IMG/VR virus record: IMGVR_UViG_3300011261_000088
Coordinates: 1 to 24,845 of that record
Length of the DNA stretch: 24,845 bases
Direction: 5' to 3' (one strand)
Source: a virus
How positions within the stretch are numbered: the stretch's first letter is position 1; every line of letters starts with the position of its first letter. Under the pieces are notes generated by a model. That model ran no database searches. It saw only the letters and a program-made list of their open reading frames with translations, and was not told where the DNA came from. Made by a program: the position numbers and the translations under genes. Shown here piece after piece: positions 14,671-20,688 of the stretch.

Positions 14671-16278
14671 ATGCAGTTTTGTTATTAGCCGAGTCCTTCT
14701 AGTTACTTCCGTAGCTCCGCCTAAGTCAGGGGGCGGGGGTTCGGCGGCGTTAGCTGTAGTATAAGCTGTATAAAGTAATGCAGCGCCTGCTGCAGCTACG
14801 TCATCTTGCTTCATGTGAATCCCATCATTACCAACAGCAGTTGTGGTGTGAATATCCTGGGTCGCTAAATCCCCTCCGTCAAAGACGTTAGTTCTCGCAG
14901 CGATTACATCATCATAAGCTTCTCTTATCCCAGTCCAGATTGTTAAGTCTTGTCCAGTAGTTCCATTAAAGAACGTAGTACCGTCTCCAAGATTACCTCC
15001 TCCTGTGGTATCCCCTATAGGGAACTTACACAAGAATATCTGTACGCCTGGGAAGTCTGTGGTTATGTCGTCTACGAGGGCCAGCATGTTAGTATACATG
15101 GTGGCCTTAGACATACTATTACTGGAATCCGTTTCCCCTATAATAATATAAACCACATCGACCCCGCCCACCAACGCACCATAGGTAGTTAATCGAGCGT
15201 AGTAATCTTCCACTGCCCCTTTCTGCCACTGGGTTATTGACGTGCTGTCTTTGGCAAGGTTAGCTAGTCCTATGGGTACTCCATCGTCTGCCATAGAAGA
15301 ACTCCACAGCGGCCACATAGAACCGCCGGAGACTCTGCTATATTTGGTGGGGTCTGTCAGGTTATCAAATCCATCAGGCGTCCACATATTTGGCACGGGG
15401 CCTGTGGTGCTGACGACCTGGTTACTTGACAAAGGCCCAGCGGCATTTGACTGTCCTAGTATTGCTACGCTAAGAGCAGCCATTACACCAGAGACTAAAC
15501 TGGTGGTGGTTGGGGCAGTCTTATATCTGGTAGATATATTCTTGCGGCCATTCACAGTTACGTTGCCAGTGTATGTGAGTGCTGTTCCTGGGGTTGCGAG
15601 GTCGAACCAATTAGCCCCGCCATTTATAGTATACTCTATGTCAGTATCTGTGGCGTCCTTAGCTCCGCCAATTGGGAATATGGCGTCACCAGATACGTCT
15701 TTCTTTTTGAACGCGTTGTTTACTATCGAGGTGATTGTAAGTGTAGAACTCGTAAAGTCCCCTGTTACAAACCCAGTTAATGTTCCGTCAGTAGAGGGGC
15801 CACTAATTAAATCTGGTAGGGTAGTACTTCCTGGGGGTTGCTCAAAGTCATAGTTTCTAGCGCCAAGGCCGCCCCCAGTCATGCTAAGTTCCATTATCTC
15901 GTTGTTGAACTTAGTGCCCGCAGTACCCGCATTATTGGAGCCAAGCTTATTGAAGGAGCCTCCTTCCTTATTAACGACTGCGGAGGTTCCTACTCCATCA
16001 CTTATAGTAAAGTCGTTCGCCCCGTCCCTGATTATAGCCAAGCCCACTATGTCGTCATCTACATAGGAGCCAGCTAAAGTAGCTACTGTAGAGAAGTTTA
16101 TACGAAGTTGAAAACCTCCGTTAGTAAGTCTCAGGTAGTTTGCTGTACCAGACCCTGATAGAGGGTAACGATCGTTGCCAGTTGTAGAGTACTTCAGTTT
16201 TATATGAAGTTCAAAAGCCCCCACCGGGAGGTATTCTAGAAAGTTTACTACCCCTGCTGCATCAAAGAGGAGTCCCAT
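14665..16278 (-). CDS. Tailspike with C-terminal SGNH/sialate O-acetylesterase-type domain, 537 aa
   Basis: The N-terminal 160 residues are a LamG/concanavalin-like beta sandwich ('AFELHIKLKYSTTGNDRYPL', 'FQLRINFS', 'NNEIMELSMTGGGLG'). A small beta linker follows (160-265). The C-terminal domain carries the SGNH esterase blocks: 'ILGQSNAAG' with nucleophile Ser277, 'IIIGETDSS' with Glu382/Asp384, and 'NDGIHMKQDD' with Asp485 and His488. Such domains on phage spikes remove O-acetyl groups from surface polysaccharide. The tail after residue 512 is Pro- and Arg-rich. It lies upstream of the packaging genes, far from the other fibre genes. Start at 16278 abuts the 98-aa gene (1-nt gap). Confidence 0.8.
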   Translation of the reverse strand: MGLLFDAAGVVNFLEYLPVGAFELHIKLKYSTTGNDRYPLSGSGTANYLRLTNGGFQLRINFSTVATLAGSYVDDDIVGLAIIRDGANDFTISDGVGTSAVVNKEGGSFNKLGSNNAGTAGTKFNNEIMELSMTGGGLGARNYDFEQPPGSTTLPDLISGPSTDGTLTGFVTGDFTSSTLTITSIVNNAFKKKDVSGDAIFPIGGAKDATDTDIEYTINGGANWFDLATPGTALTYTGNVTVNGRKNISTRYKTAPTTTSLVSGVMAALSVAILGQSNAAGPLSSNQVVSTTGPVPNMWTPDGFDNLTDPTKYSRVSGGSMWPLWSSSMADDGVPIGLANLAKDSTSITQWQKGAVEDYYARLTTYGALVGGVDVVYIIIGETDSSNSMSKATMYTNMLALVDDITTDFPGVQIFLCKFPIGDTTGGGNLGDGTTFFNGTTGQDLTIWTGIREAYDDVIAARTNVFDGGDLATQDIHTTTAVGNDGIHMKQDDVAAAGAALLYTAYTTANAAEPPPPDLGGATEVTRRTRLITKLHV

Positions 16279-16279
16279 G

Positions 16280-16576
16280 TTAGCCCCCTTGCAGTACTGT
16301 CAGTGTCGTAGTACCTGTGGCTGCTGCTGTGACTATTCGAATTGCGAGTACTGGGGTTGCTATTCCGTAAAAATTTCCGGCGGTCTGTGCATTATATACA
16401 GCATCCGTTATCCAGATTTCTTCGCCGATAGCGTTTGTTCCGAAGAGATATTCGATTGACCAAGTTCCTGTGGCCCCCGCCGAGCGTGATACTGCGACTG
16501 TGGCTAAGAATCCGTTTTGTTGGGAATTGACAGATAATTTATCTGATGTACCTGAACCTACTACTTCTACTTGCAT
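16280..16576 (-). CDS. Small beta-rich virion-type protein, 98 aa
   Basis: Start at 16576 (Met-Gln-Val-Glu) is favoured because AGGAG lies 8 nt before it; an in-frame ATG two codons upstream is only 2 nt from the same SD. The protein has alternating strands ('GFLATVAVSRSAGATGTWSIEY', 'PVLAIRIVTAAATGTTTLTVLQ') with a Trp-Ile-Thr-Asp-Ala turn. I recognise this type of compact strand-rich protein ('sGtatysVeyt.d...') from capsid-decoration or fibre-associated proteins next to spike genes. It precedes the tailspike by 1 nt, so the two are probably co-translated. A specific role is not assigned. Confidence 0.6.
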   Translation of the reverse strand: MQVEVVGSGTSDKLSVNSQQNGFLATVAVSRSAGATGTWSIEYLFGTNAIGEEIWITDAVYNAQTAGNFYGIATPVLAIRIVTAAATGTTTLTVLQGG

Positions 16577-16640
16577 TATCATAACTCCTAGTTTCTACAT
16601 TAGAAGTTATGATAATAACTGATTACCGACAGACTACAAT

Positions 16641-16964
16641 CTAAAGCCTAAAAGAGTCTCCTTCCTCAGTGTCTGTCTTGTCGCCTTCGTCAAGTTCAGC
16701 TGGGACTGACTCAGGCCCTTCTTCGTCGATAGGCTCATGGCACCTCAGGTACTGTTCCCTGTTCAGCCAGATTATGCGCCCATCGTCGTACTCTACATAT
16801 ATGTCCCCGTTACTGGGTGTCCCTTTCAGGAAGAAGTCCGATGGAACCTTTACGGGGCTCTCATTATCTTTCAGGTATACAAAATATCCGTTCAACCCAT
16901 ACCCCGTAATAACGGCGACCTGGACTGGCGTTATCATATGTCTTGTGTGGAGAACTCGTCTCAT
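16641..16964 (-). CDS. Hypothetical acidic-tailed protein, 107 aa
   Basis: Although the frame is open further upstream, the real start is ATG 16964: it overlaps the lipoprotein stop as ATGA and has AGAGGG 7 nt before it. Residues 10-85 look like a small SH3-like beta barrel ('TPVQVAVITGYGLNGYFVYL', 'VPSDFFLKG', 'GDIYVEYDDGRIIWLNREQY'), with the 'G..V.YDDG..W' turn common in small phage proteins. The last 25 residues are Glu/Asp-rich. It closes the lysis and small-gene cassette. Function unknown. Confidence 0.62.
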   Translation of the reverse strand: MRRVLHTRHMITPVQVAVITGYGLNGYFVYLKDNESPVKVPSDFFLKGTPSNGDIYVEYDDGRIIWLNREQYLRCHEPIDEEGPESVPAELDEGDKTDTEEGDSFRL

Positions 16965-17188
16965 TCTTTTACCCTCTCTGCGCAGAACAAATCCCGCGCG
17001 GTTTGTTGGTTTACTGTCCAGTTGCGCTGGGCAGCTATGGTACTGATGGGGCTGCATAACTTCATTGCAGCCGCTTCCAGGCTGACATCGTTTGCGGTAG
17101 CCGCAGTACTGTATGCATCTGTGACTGTACAACCGCTCACAATAAAAGCTGCTGCGAGGCCAGTTATTAAGGTTCGCTTGTTTATCAT
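16961..17188 (-). CDS. Small lipoprotein, candidate outer-membrane spanin, 75 aa
   Basis: Start ATG 17188 overlaps the DUF1353 stop (ATGA) with GGAGT 5-6 nt upstream; the longer open frame to 17257 has no SD. Residues 1-19 are a lipoprotein signal: Lys-Arg followed by 'TLITGLAAAFIVSG' and lipobox Val-Ser-Gly-Cys (Cys20). The mature 56 residues contain two more cysteines (45 and 69) and helical Ala/Thr-rich sequence. A small lipoprotein two genes after a lysozyme fits an Rz1-type outer-membrane spanin, but it lacks the Pro richness usual for Rz1 and no partner spanin is visible. A superinfection-exclusion lipoprotein is an alternative. Confidence 0.65.
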   Translation of the reverse strand: MINKRTLITGLAAAFIVSGCTVTDAYSTAATANDVSLEAAAMKLCSPISTIAAQRNWTVNQQTARDLFCAERVKE

Positions 17189-17592
17189 TTTATACTCCAG
17201 GTTGGGCCGAAGATTTGAACTGCTCGGGCCATCATGTAACGTCGAGGATTTCGACAACCCTCACTATAAATCATCTCTTCCCAGAGTTCATGTACTATGT
17301 CTGCAGGGATGGTTTGGTCTACACAAAGTACGTCATGTATTGCAGAGCTCATTCTATACTTACCTGTATAGGGGCCACCTGTAATACTCCAAAACGCGCG
17401 GGGTATGGATGCGCCATCGACCGTAGAACCCTGCGGGGCAACGAACTCCTTCTGCCTTACTATAAAACCCTCTGCAGATACCCAACTCCAGGTGCGGGGG
17501 CTGATGTAGCGTATATATGAATCCAGCCGAAACAAGTTTGTTCCGTCCACGAATTCTCCTGAGAACTTTCCTAAGAATTTTCCTTTAACCAT
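17185..17592 (-). CDS. DUF1353 family protein, 135 aa
   Basis: The signature 'VDGASIPRAFWSITGGPYTGKY' is clear (residues 58-79 region), followed by Ala-Ile-His-Asp (84-87), as in DUF1353 phage proteins, many of which sit in lysis modules. His86 and Asp87 with the earlier Asp59 would be the conserved polar residues. The function of the family is not established. Start ATG 17592 overlaps the lysozyme stop by 8 nt (ATGGTTAA) with GGAGAGG upstream. Confidence 0.8.
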   Translation of the reverse strand: MVKGKFLGKFSGEFVDGTNLFRLDSYIRYISPRTWSWVSAEGFIVRQKEFVAPQGSTVDGASIPRAFWSITGGPYTGKYRMSSAIHDVLCVDQTIPADIVHELWEEMIYSEGCRNPRRYMMARAVQIFGPTWSIK

Positions 17593-18037
17593 TATTATCC
17601 TCTCCGATAAGTCTATCTAAATAAGTAGCTGTCAGTTGCGCGCGGTCCGGAGTATCTTCTCTGGCCCACTTACTATCTAACATTTCTACTCGCATGTTTC
17701 GCCAGTTCCTATGGCCTATCGCTTTCCACATTTTCTTAAACCCCTTCAACTTGAAGTAGCCTAGTTGAAAGGACATAAGTATCAAAACTTTCTGCACCTC
17801 TGCTGGGAGCGTTTCCCAGATGAAGCCCTTTGAAGTAACCAGCTTTTGTACTTCGGAGAGGGCGTCTATAATATCCTGCTGTAAGATAATCTCAGCTGCT
17901 CTACGCGGAATTGGCCGGGTCATGAGGTGGCCCCATCCAATTGTGTCATTCCCGAGGGTGTCTTTGTACATGTAGAGGCTGAGCCCTTCGGCTAACTTTA
18001 ATTCCCCCGCGATATGATGCAGATTTACTTTTAGCAT
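17585..18037 (-). CDS. Endolysin, T4-type lysozyme (GH24), 150 aa
   Basis: Hydrolyses peptidoglycan for lysis. The catalytic region 'EGLSLYMYKDTLGNDTIGWGH' (17-37) gives Glu17, Asp26 and Thr32, with the same 9- and 6-residue spacing as Glu11/Asp20/Thr26 of T4 lysozyme. The helical C-terminal lobe ('VLILMSFQLGYFKLKGFKKM', then 'RAQLTATYLDRLI') matches the family, and the length is usual. No signal peptide or SAR segment is visible, so release probably needs a holin. SD GAGGAAG lies about 11 nt before the ATG, rather far. First gene of the lysis cassette, preceded by a strong terminator. Confidence 0.9.
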   Translation of the reverse strand: MLKVNLHHIAGELKLAEGLSLYMYKDTLGNDTIGWGHLMTRPIPRRAAEIILQQDIIDALSEVQKLVTSKGFIWETLPAEVQKVLILMSFQLGYFKLKGFKKMWKAIGHRNWRNMRVEMLDSKWAREDTPDRAQLTATYLDRLIGEDNNG

Positions 18038-18058
18038 ATTATATTAGTCTTCCTCTAT

Positions 18059-18075
18059 TAGCGCCGAAGGCGCGG
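18059..18075. repeat. Hairpin arm copy: GCGCC-GAA-GGCGC (17-nt match to 22955-22971)
   Basis: A 5-bp palindrome with triloop, whose 17-nt context is the exact reverse complement of 22955-22971. A related hairpin GCGCC-AA-GGCGC lies at 18444-18455. It is upstream of the lysozyme leader. The meaning is unknown; it may be a recurring protein-binding or RNA element. Confidence 0.5.
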
Positions 18076-18139
18076 AGAGCCCAGAAGCAAAGCACTTCTT
18101 ACAGTTACTTTTCCACCAGACTCCTATGAAACTCGAGAT

Positions 18140-18183
18140 AAAAAAAGGTCAGCCGACACCACTGCACGTAAAGCCGACTGACC
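18140..18183 (-). terminator. Strong Rho-independent terminator upstream of the lysis genes
   Basis: On the minus strand arms 18183-18173 and 18157-18147 pair over 11 bp (two G-U) with a 15-nt loop and are followed by seven T (18146-18140). No gene ends nearby: the previous gene's terminator is at 18560-18581. It therefore appears to end a non-coding transcript that crosses 18183-18526. Confidence 0.8.
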
Positions 18184-18377
18184 GAGCCAGAGAGGACAAT
18201 AGATTGCCTAAGCTCGAAGGTAGTATAGCCCCCCGCTTCGCAGGGTGCAAGATAAAGCTCTTACTGCGCACTCCCGCGAAAGGCTAGAAATACAGTCAAT
18301 CCGCACCCCGCATGGGGGGAGGCCACCCCCTATCATCCAATCGCCCTGTACGCCGCCGCCCTGCCGCTATCGCCCAT

Positions 18378-18407
18378 CCCCTACCCTACCCTACCCTACC
18401 CTACCCC
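18378..18407 (-). repeat. Telomere-like (CCCTA)5 tandem array, G-quadruplex-capable on the minus strand
   Basis: Six C tracts (4,3,3,3,3,4 nt) separated by TA on the plus strand make a perfect pentamer array. The complementary strand reads TAGGG repeats, meeting the four-tract rule for G-quadruplexes with 2-nt loops. It is flanked on both sides by a CGCCGCCCTG direct repeat (18354-18363 and 18412-18421). Confidence 0.9.
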
Positions 18408-18532
18408 ATCACGCCGCCCTGGTACCCTACGCTTCGCCATACCGCGCCAAGGCGCCCCGCTCCACAATGGCACCAGCCCATACATCGCTCTAGGGAACAG
18501 TACAGCTATTCATTTGCGCAGCTGCATCGAAG

Positions 18533-18561
18533 ATTAGACCTTTCCTTATCCGCAGACGCAA
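18533..18561 (-). promoter_or_regulatory. Candidate sigma70 promoter of the non-coding unit
   Basis: On the minus strand TTGCGT (18561-18556), a 17-nt spacer and TCTAAT (18538-18533, 5 of 6 to consensus) start inside the T tract of the preceding terminator. Predicted start is near 18526. The -35 is a weak match (3 of 6). Confidence 0.4.
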
Positions 18562-18581
18562 AAAAGCCGCAATTAAGCGGC
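18560..18581 (-). terminator. Rho-independent terminator of the 72-aa gene
   Basis: GCCGC (18581-18577) pairs with GCGGC (18570-18566) over a 6-nt TTAATT loop, followed by six T (18565-18560). It lies 31 nt downstream of the stop codon of the 18612-18830 gene. Confidence 0.85.
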
Positions 18582-18611
18582 CCTTCATCCTCCCTCAAAA
18601 CCTACATATAG

Positions 18612-18830
18612 CTAAGCTTTATTAGCCTTGAAACTCTTACCATATACACCCTTGTCTGGCTCATCTTCAGTTGCTATCCAAGTAACCTTTACTCCCTTAT
18701 ACCCTTCAGCCTTCCAATTGCCATACTCACAATCCCTTTCACATTCACAGTCATCCTTATCAAACGACCCAAATAAAACTTCTTTATCTCCATCAACATT
18801 AGTAGCAACTACCTGATAATATTTATTCAT
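18612..18830 (-). CDS. Small acidic protein, 72 aa, unknown
   Basis: ATG 18830 with GGAG 6 nt upstream and a terminator right behind the stop. The protein reads as a short beta-rich domain ('KYYQVVATNVDGDKEVLFGS', 'GVKVTWIATEDE') with a Cys-Glu-Cys-x3-Cys cluster (residues 28-34), which could bind a metal or form disulphides. It is monocistronic: the neighbouring genes have their own terminators. Early or regulatory genes are often packaged like this, but no family is recognised. Confidence 0.65.
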   Translation of the reverse strand: MNKYYQVVATNVDGDKEVLFGSFDKDDCECERDCEYGNWKAEGYKGVKVTWIATEDEPDKGVYGKSFKANKA

Positions 18831-18901
18831 AACCTACTCCAATATTTATTTAAAATTAACCATCCCAGTCAGCTTAGCCTATCCATATCTGAATTGCAAA
18901 C

Positions 18902-18928
18902 AAAAAAAAAGCCCCCTTTACGGAGGCC
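18902..18928 (-). terminator. Rho-independent terminator of the 185-aa paralogue gene
   Basis: GCCTCC (18927-18922) pairs with GGGGGC (18916-18911, one G-U) around GTAAA, followed by nine T (18910-18902). A second stem lies just after the stop codon (GAGGTAC-TTC-GTGCCTC on the plus strand, 18956-18972). Confidence 0.82.
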
Positions 18929-18989
18929 TTCTACTTCACTATTTAATCTATACTAGAGGTACTTCGTGCCTCAAAACCTAGCCATTGCT

Positions 18990-19547
18990 TCATAGGTCGA
19001 ACAACCCGCTCAAGTCAATATCGTCAGCTTCCATTTGCTTAGTCTTAAGCGCTTTATATTCCTCGCTATACTTCGCTTTCAATGCGGCGCGTTCTTCTTT
19101 CTGCATCCCTTTCAGCTTAACCGTCACAGCGATTACATCAACTTGGCTCTTCTTATCCCTACCCGCATTAATAACATCGGTCACGACTTGTGCCAATATA
19201 GCATCAACCTGCAAGCCACCGCCCGCACGTTCTACCGTCTTCTTCCATTCGCCCCCAAGGAACATATCATAGGTACTTTGATACGCGCCAACACGCGCCT
19301 CAACCGCTTCCAAGCTTCCCTTTTTCAATCCTAAGTCACTTTCCATATAACCAACGGTCAGTCCGCTATTCCTATCTTGTACCAACTTCAACAACCCATA
19401 GCTTAAAACCTGCTCCTTTATATCATCCGGTAGCTTGTCCGCATCCATCTTAAACTTACTTACTTCCTTCCATTCTTTGCCATCTTCGCTAACCACAGTT
19501 TCAAGATTAACAACTGTAGCGTTTTGACTAAAATTCAACTTATACAT
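18990..19547 (-). CDS. Unknown protein, paralogue A, 185 aa
   Basis: Start at 19547 (Met-Tyr-Lys-Leu-Asn-Phe) is supported by an AAGG SD and by alignment with paralogue B, which begins Met-Ser-Lys-Leu-Asn-Tyr. The longer frame would need a TTG start. Shared blocks are the N-terminus, 'YGLLKLVQDRNSG' (residues 50-62), and the extreme C-terminus 'IDLSGLF'. The middle is helical and Lys/Glu-rich. No membrane segment or catalytic motif is visible. The gene is monocistronic, with hairpin and terminator downstream and a pair of 16-nt repeats upstream. As one of the first leftward genes after the divergence zone it may be early-expressed. Confidence 0.75.
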   Translation of the reverse strand: MYKLNFSQNATVVNLETVVSEDGKEWKEVSKFKMDADKLPDDIKEQVLSYGLLKLVQDRNSGLTVGYMESDLGLKKGSLEAVEARVGAYQSTYDMFLGGEWKKTVERAGGGLQVDAILAQVVTDVINAGRDKKSQVDVIAVTVKLKGMQKEERAALKAKYSEEYKALKTKQMEADDIDLSGLFDL

Positions 19548-19611
19548 AATGTGATACCTTTTCAAATTGGCCCTGCGTTATTGCTTGACCTTCTTACAGC
19601 TTACACCATAT

Positions 19612-19651
19612 CAACTTAATAGCAACTTTAATTTGCAACTTAATAGTAACT
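19612..19651. repeat. Two direct repeats CAACTTAATAG(C/T)AACT
   Basis: Copies at 19612-19627 and 19636-19651 differ at one base and are 24 nt apart, in the leader region of paralogue A. The first 14 nt recur on the minus strand at 6929-6916, and a diverged version (TTGATAGCAACTTAA) lies near 23030. The pattern suggests binding sites of a phage regulator. Confidence 0.6.
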
Positions 19652-19725
19652 TTCTTTTCCTGACCCTTCACACCCAGCACCCCATCCCACCCCTCCGTAG
19701 CGAACCCAACCTCATCCCTCTAGGC

Positions 19726-19752
19726 AAAAAAAAAGGCCACATTTCTGTGACC
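19726..19752 (-). terminator. Rho-independent terminator of the 188-aa paralogue gene
   Basis: GGTCAC (19752-19747) pairs with GTGGCC (19740-19735, one G-U) around a 6-nt loop, followed by nine T (19734-19726). An ACTAGG/CCTAGT hairpin (19776-19798) lies between it and the stop codon. The 11-mer TCAAAACCTAG (19787-19797) is shared with the 3' region of paralogue A (18971-18981). Confidence 0.85.
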
Positions 19753-19803
19753 TTATAAAGCCTTGCAGCTTTTCAACTAGGAGGTATCAAAACCTAGTCA
19801 TTA

Positions 19804-20370
19804 CTACGCTTTAACTTCTTCGCTTTCGCCTGCACTAGCAAACAGACCAGCCAAATCAACGCCTTCACCGCCATCTTCCTTCTGCTGAGCCTTAGCCAAT
19901 TCCGCCTTGTAAATCGCTCTAAAGGCGGCAACACTTGGATGACCAGCCATCGCCTTACGCTGTTCCTTAGTCATACTCTCCAGCTTAGCGGCTACTTGTT
20001 CTGTAGTAACCGTAACCTTGGTACTGGCTAAATAACGCTTAACTGCTTCAACCAAATCAGCACCAATCTTAGTCTTACGTTCGCCTGCCGCTTTAACTGA
20101 ACGCCAGATACCTGCTTTCAACTGCTCCATAAGTTCGCCCATCTTTTCGATACGCTCCTTAGGGTCTTTAATACCAGAAGTTCTATCCTGCAGCAATGAA
20201 CTCAAGCCATACGCAGCTAAGCTACGTTGATTGTCGCCCTCGCCAAAGCTTTCAGGCAAACCGTCAAGCGAAAAGTCCTGGCTTACGTCAGTTACTACTT
20301 CATCACCATCTTTATGAGTTAATGCTACTGTTACTGCTGCTACTGCTACTGTGTAATTTAATTTTGACAT
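19804..20370 (-). CDS. Unknown protein, paralogue B, 188 aa
   Basis: Start at 20370 has GAGAGGG 6 nt upstream; the frame stays open to 20463 without an SD, and the start matches that of paralogue A. Conserved blocks: Met-x-Lys-Leu-Asn-Tyr, 'YGLSSLLQDRTSG' (54-66) and C-terminal 'VDLAGLF' (171-177) followed by a 10-residue tail. The centre is helical with many Lys/Glu, including 'TKEQRKAMAGHP', similar to 'QKEERAALKAKY' in paralogue A. It is the first leftward gene after the candidate origin, with its own promoter and terminator, so it is probably early. No family recognised. Confidence 0.78.
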   Translation of the reverse strand: MSKLNYTVAVAAVTVALTHKDGDEVVTDVSQDFSLDGLPESFGEGDNQRSLAAYGLSSLLQDRTSGIKDPKERIEKMGELMEQLKAGIWRSVKAAGERKTKIGADLVEAVKRYLASTKVTVTTEQVAAKLESMTKEQRKAMAGHPSVAAFRAIYKAELAKAQQKEDGGEGVDLAGLFASAGESEEVKA

Positions 20371-20428
20371 TTTCTGCCCTCTCTTGTTAGTTAATAAAAC
20401 CTGTATTGATTCCTCTTTAGGAACATCT

Positions 20429-20457
20429 AATATATTACCCCTCACCGCAGTAAGCAA
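20429..20457 (-). promoter_or_regulatory. Candidate leftward promoter for paralogue B
   Basis: On the minus strand TTGCTT (20457-20452), a 17-nt spacer and TATATT (20434-20429, 5 of 6) precede the gene start by about 59 nt. The -35 match is weak (3 of 6). Confidence 0.4.
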
Positions 20458-20497
20458 GAACAATTCGCAGTTATCTTACCTATTTAACGCCTCGCTT

Positions 20498-20519
20498 CCG
20501 CTTCGCACCCGCTTCGCAC
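20498..20519. repeat. Tandem 11-mer CCGCTTCGCAC x2
   Basis: Two perfect abutting copies (20498-20508, 20509-20519) lie upstream of the leftward promoter. Ten of the 11 bases recur at 18233-18242. An adjacent AAAAAAGCCGCA (20521-20533) resembles the 3' half of the 18560 terminator but has no pairing arm. Confidence 0.6.
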
Positions 20520-20688
20520 GAAAAAAGCCGCATCCTTTATACGCCATTCATCCACCACCTTTATATACGTGCTAATAATGCCTTTCTACCCACCAAACCA
20601 ACACCACAATCAACGCTATCGTTAAACCCATCTAATCATCCACCCACCCCCACATAACGCCATACAATGCCACCCACAAAGCCATTAT
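20520..20688. other. C-rich, G-poor spacer without genes
   Basis: The plus strand has very few G between about 20545 and 20688, with many CCAC and CACC runs; the flank 20911-21031 is similar. Two TTTATA(T)ACG-like copies (near 20537-20545 and 20560-20570) are present. No ORF with an SD was found. The skew would favour unstructured C-rich RNA on rightward transcripts or a single-stranded region. Confidence 0.5.

Larger units (their letters stand above)
18140..18526 (-). ncRNA. Candidate non-coding RNA, about 385 nt, with a (TAGGG)5 quadruplex tract
   Basis: The stretch is bracketed by a promoter-like sequence (18533-18561) and a strong terminator (18140-18183), and contains no credible ORF on this strand. 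The transcript would be GC-rich and highly structured: a (GGGTA)n run (18407-18378), GCGCC-hairpin (18455-18444), two mutually exclusive G/C hairpins around 18306-18330, and a CCCTGC-GAA-GCGGGG stem-loop (18245-18231). The combination suggests an abundant phage sRNA or an RNA/DNA structural element. This is inference from layout; no known ncRNA family is recognised. Confidence 0.4.

Noticed and set aside
16965-17132. N-terminal extension of the 107-aa gene
   Set aside because: Lies over the lipoprotein gene in another frame and has no SD; Cys/His-rich composition is typical of a shadow.
18038-18611. tRNA or CRISPR array
   Set aside because: No cloverleaf, no T-loop consensus and the pentamer array has no unique spacers.
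20520-20545. Terminator from AAAAAAGCCGC
   Set aside because: No complementary arm within reach; only resembles half of the real terminator at 18560-18581.
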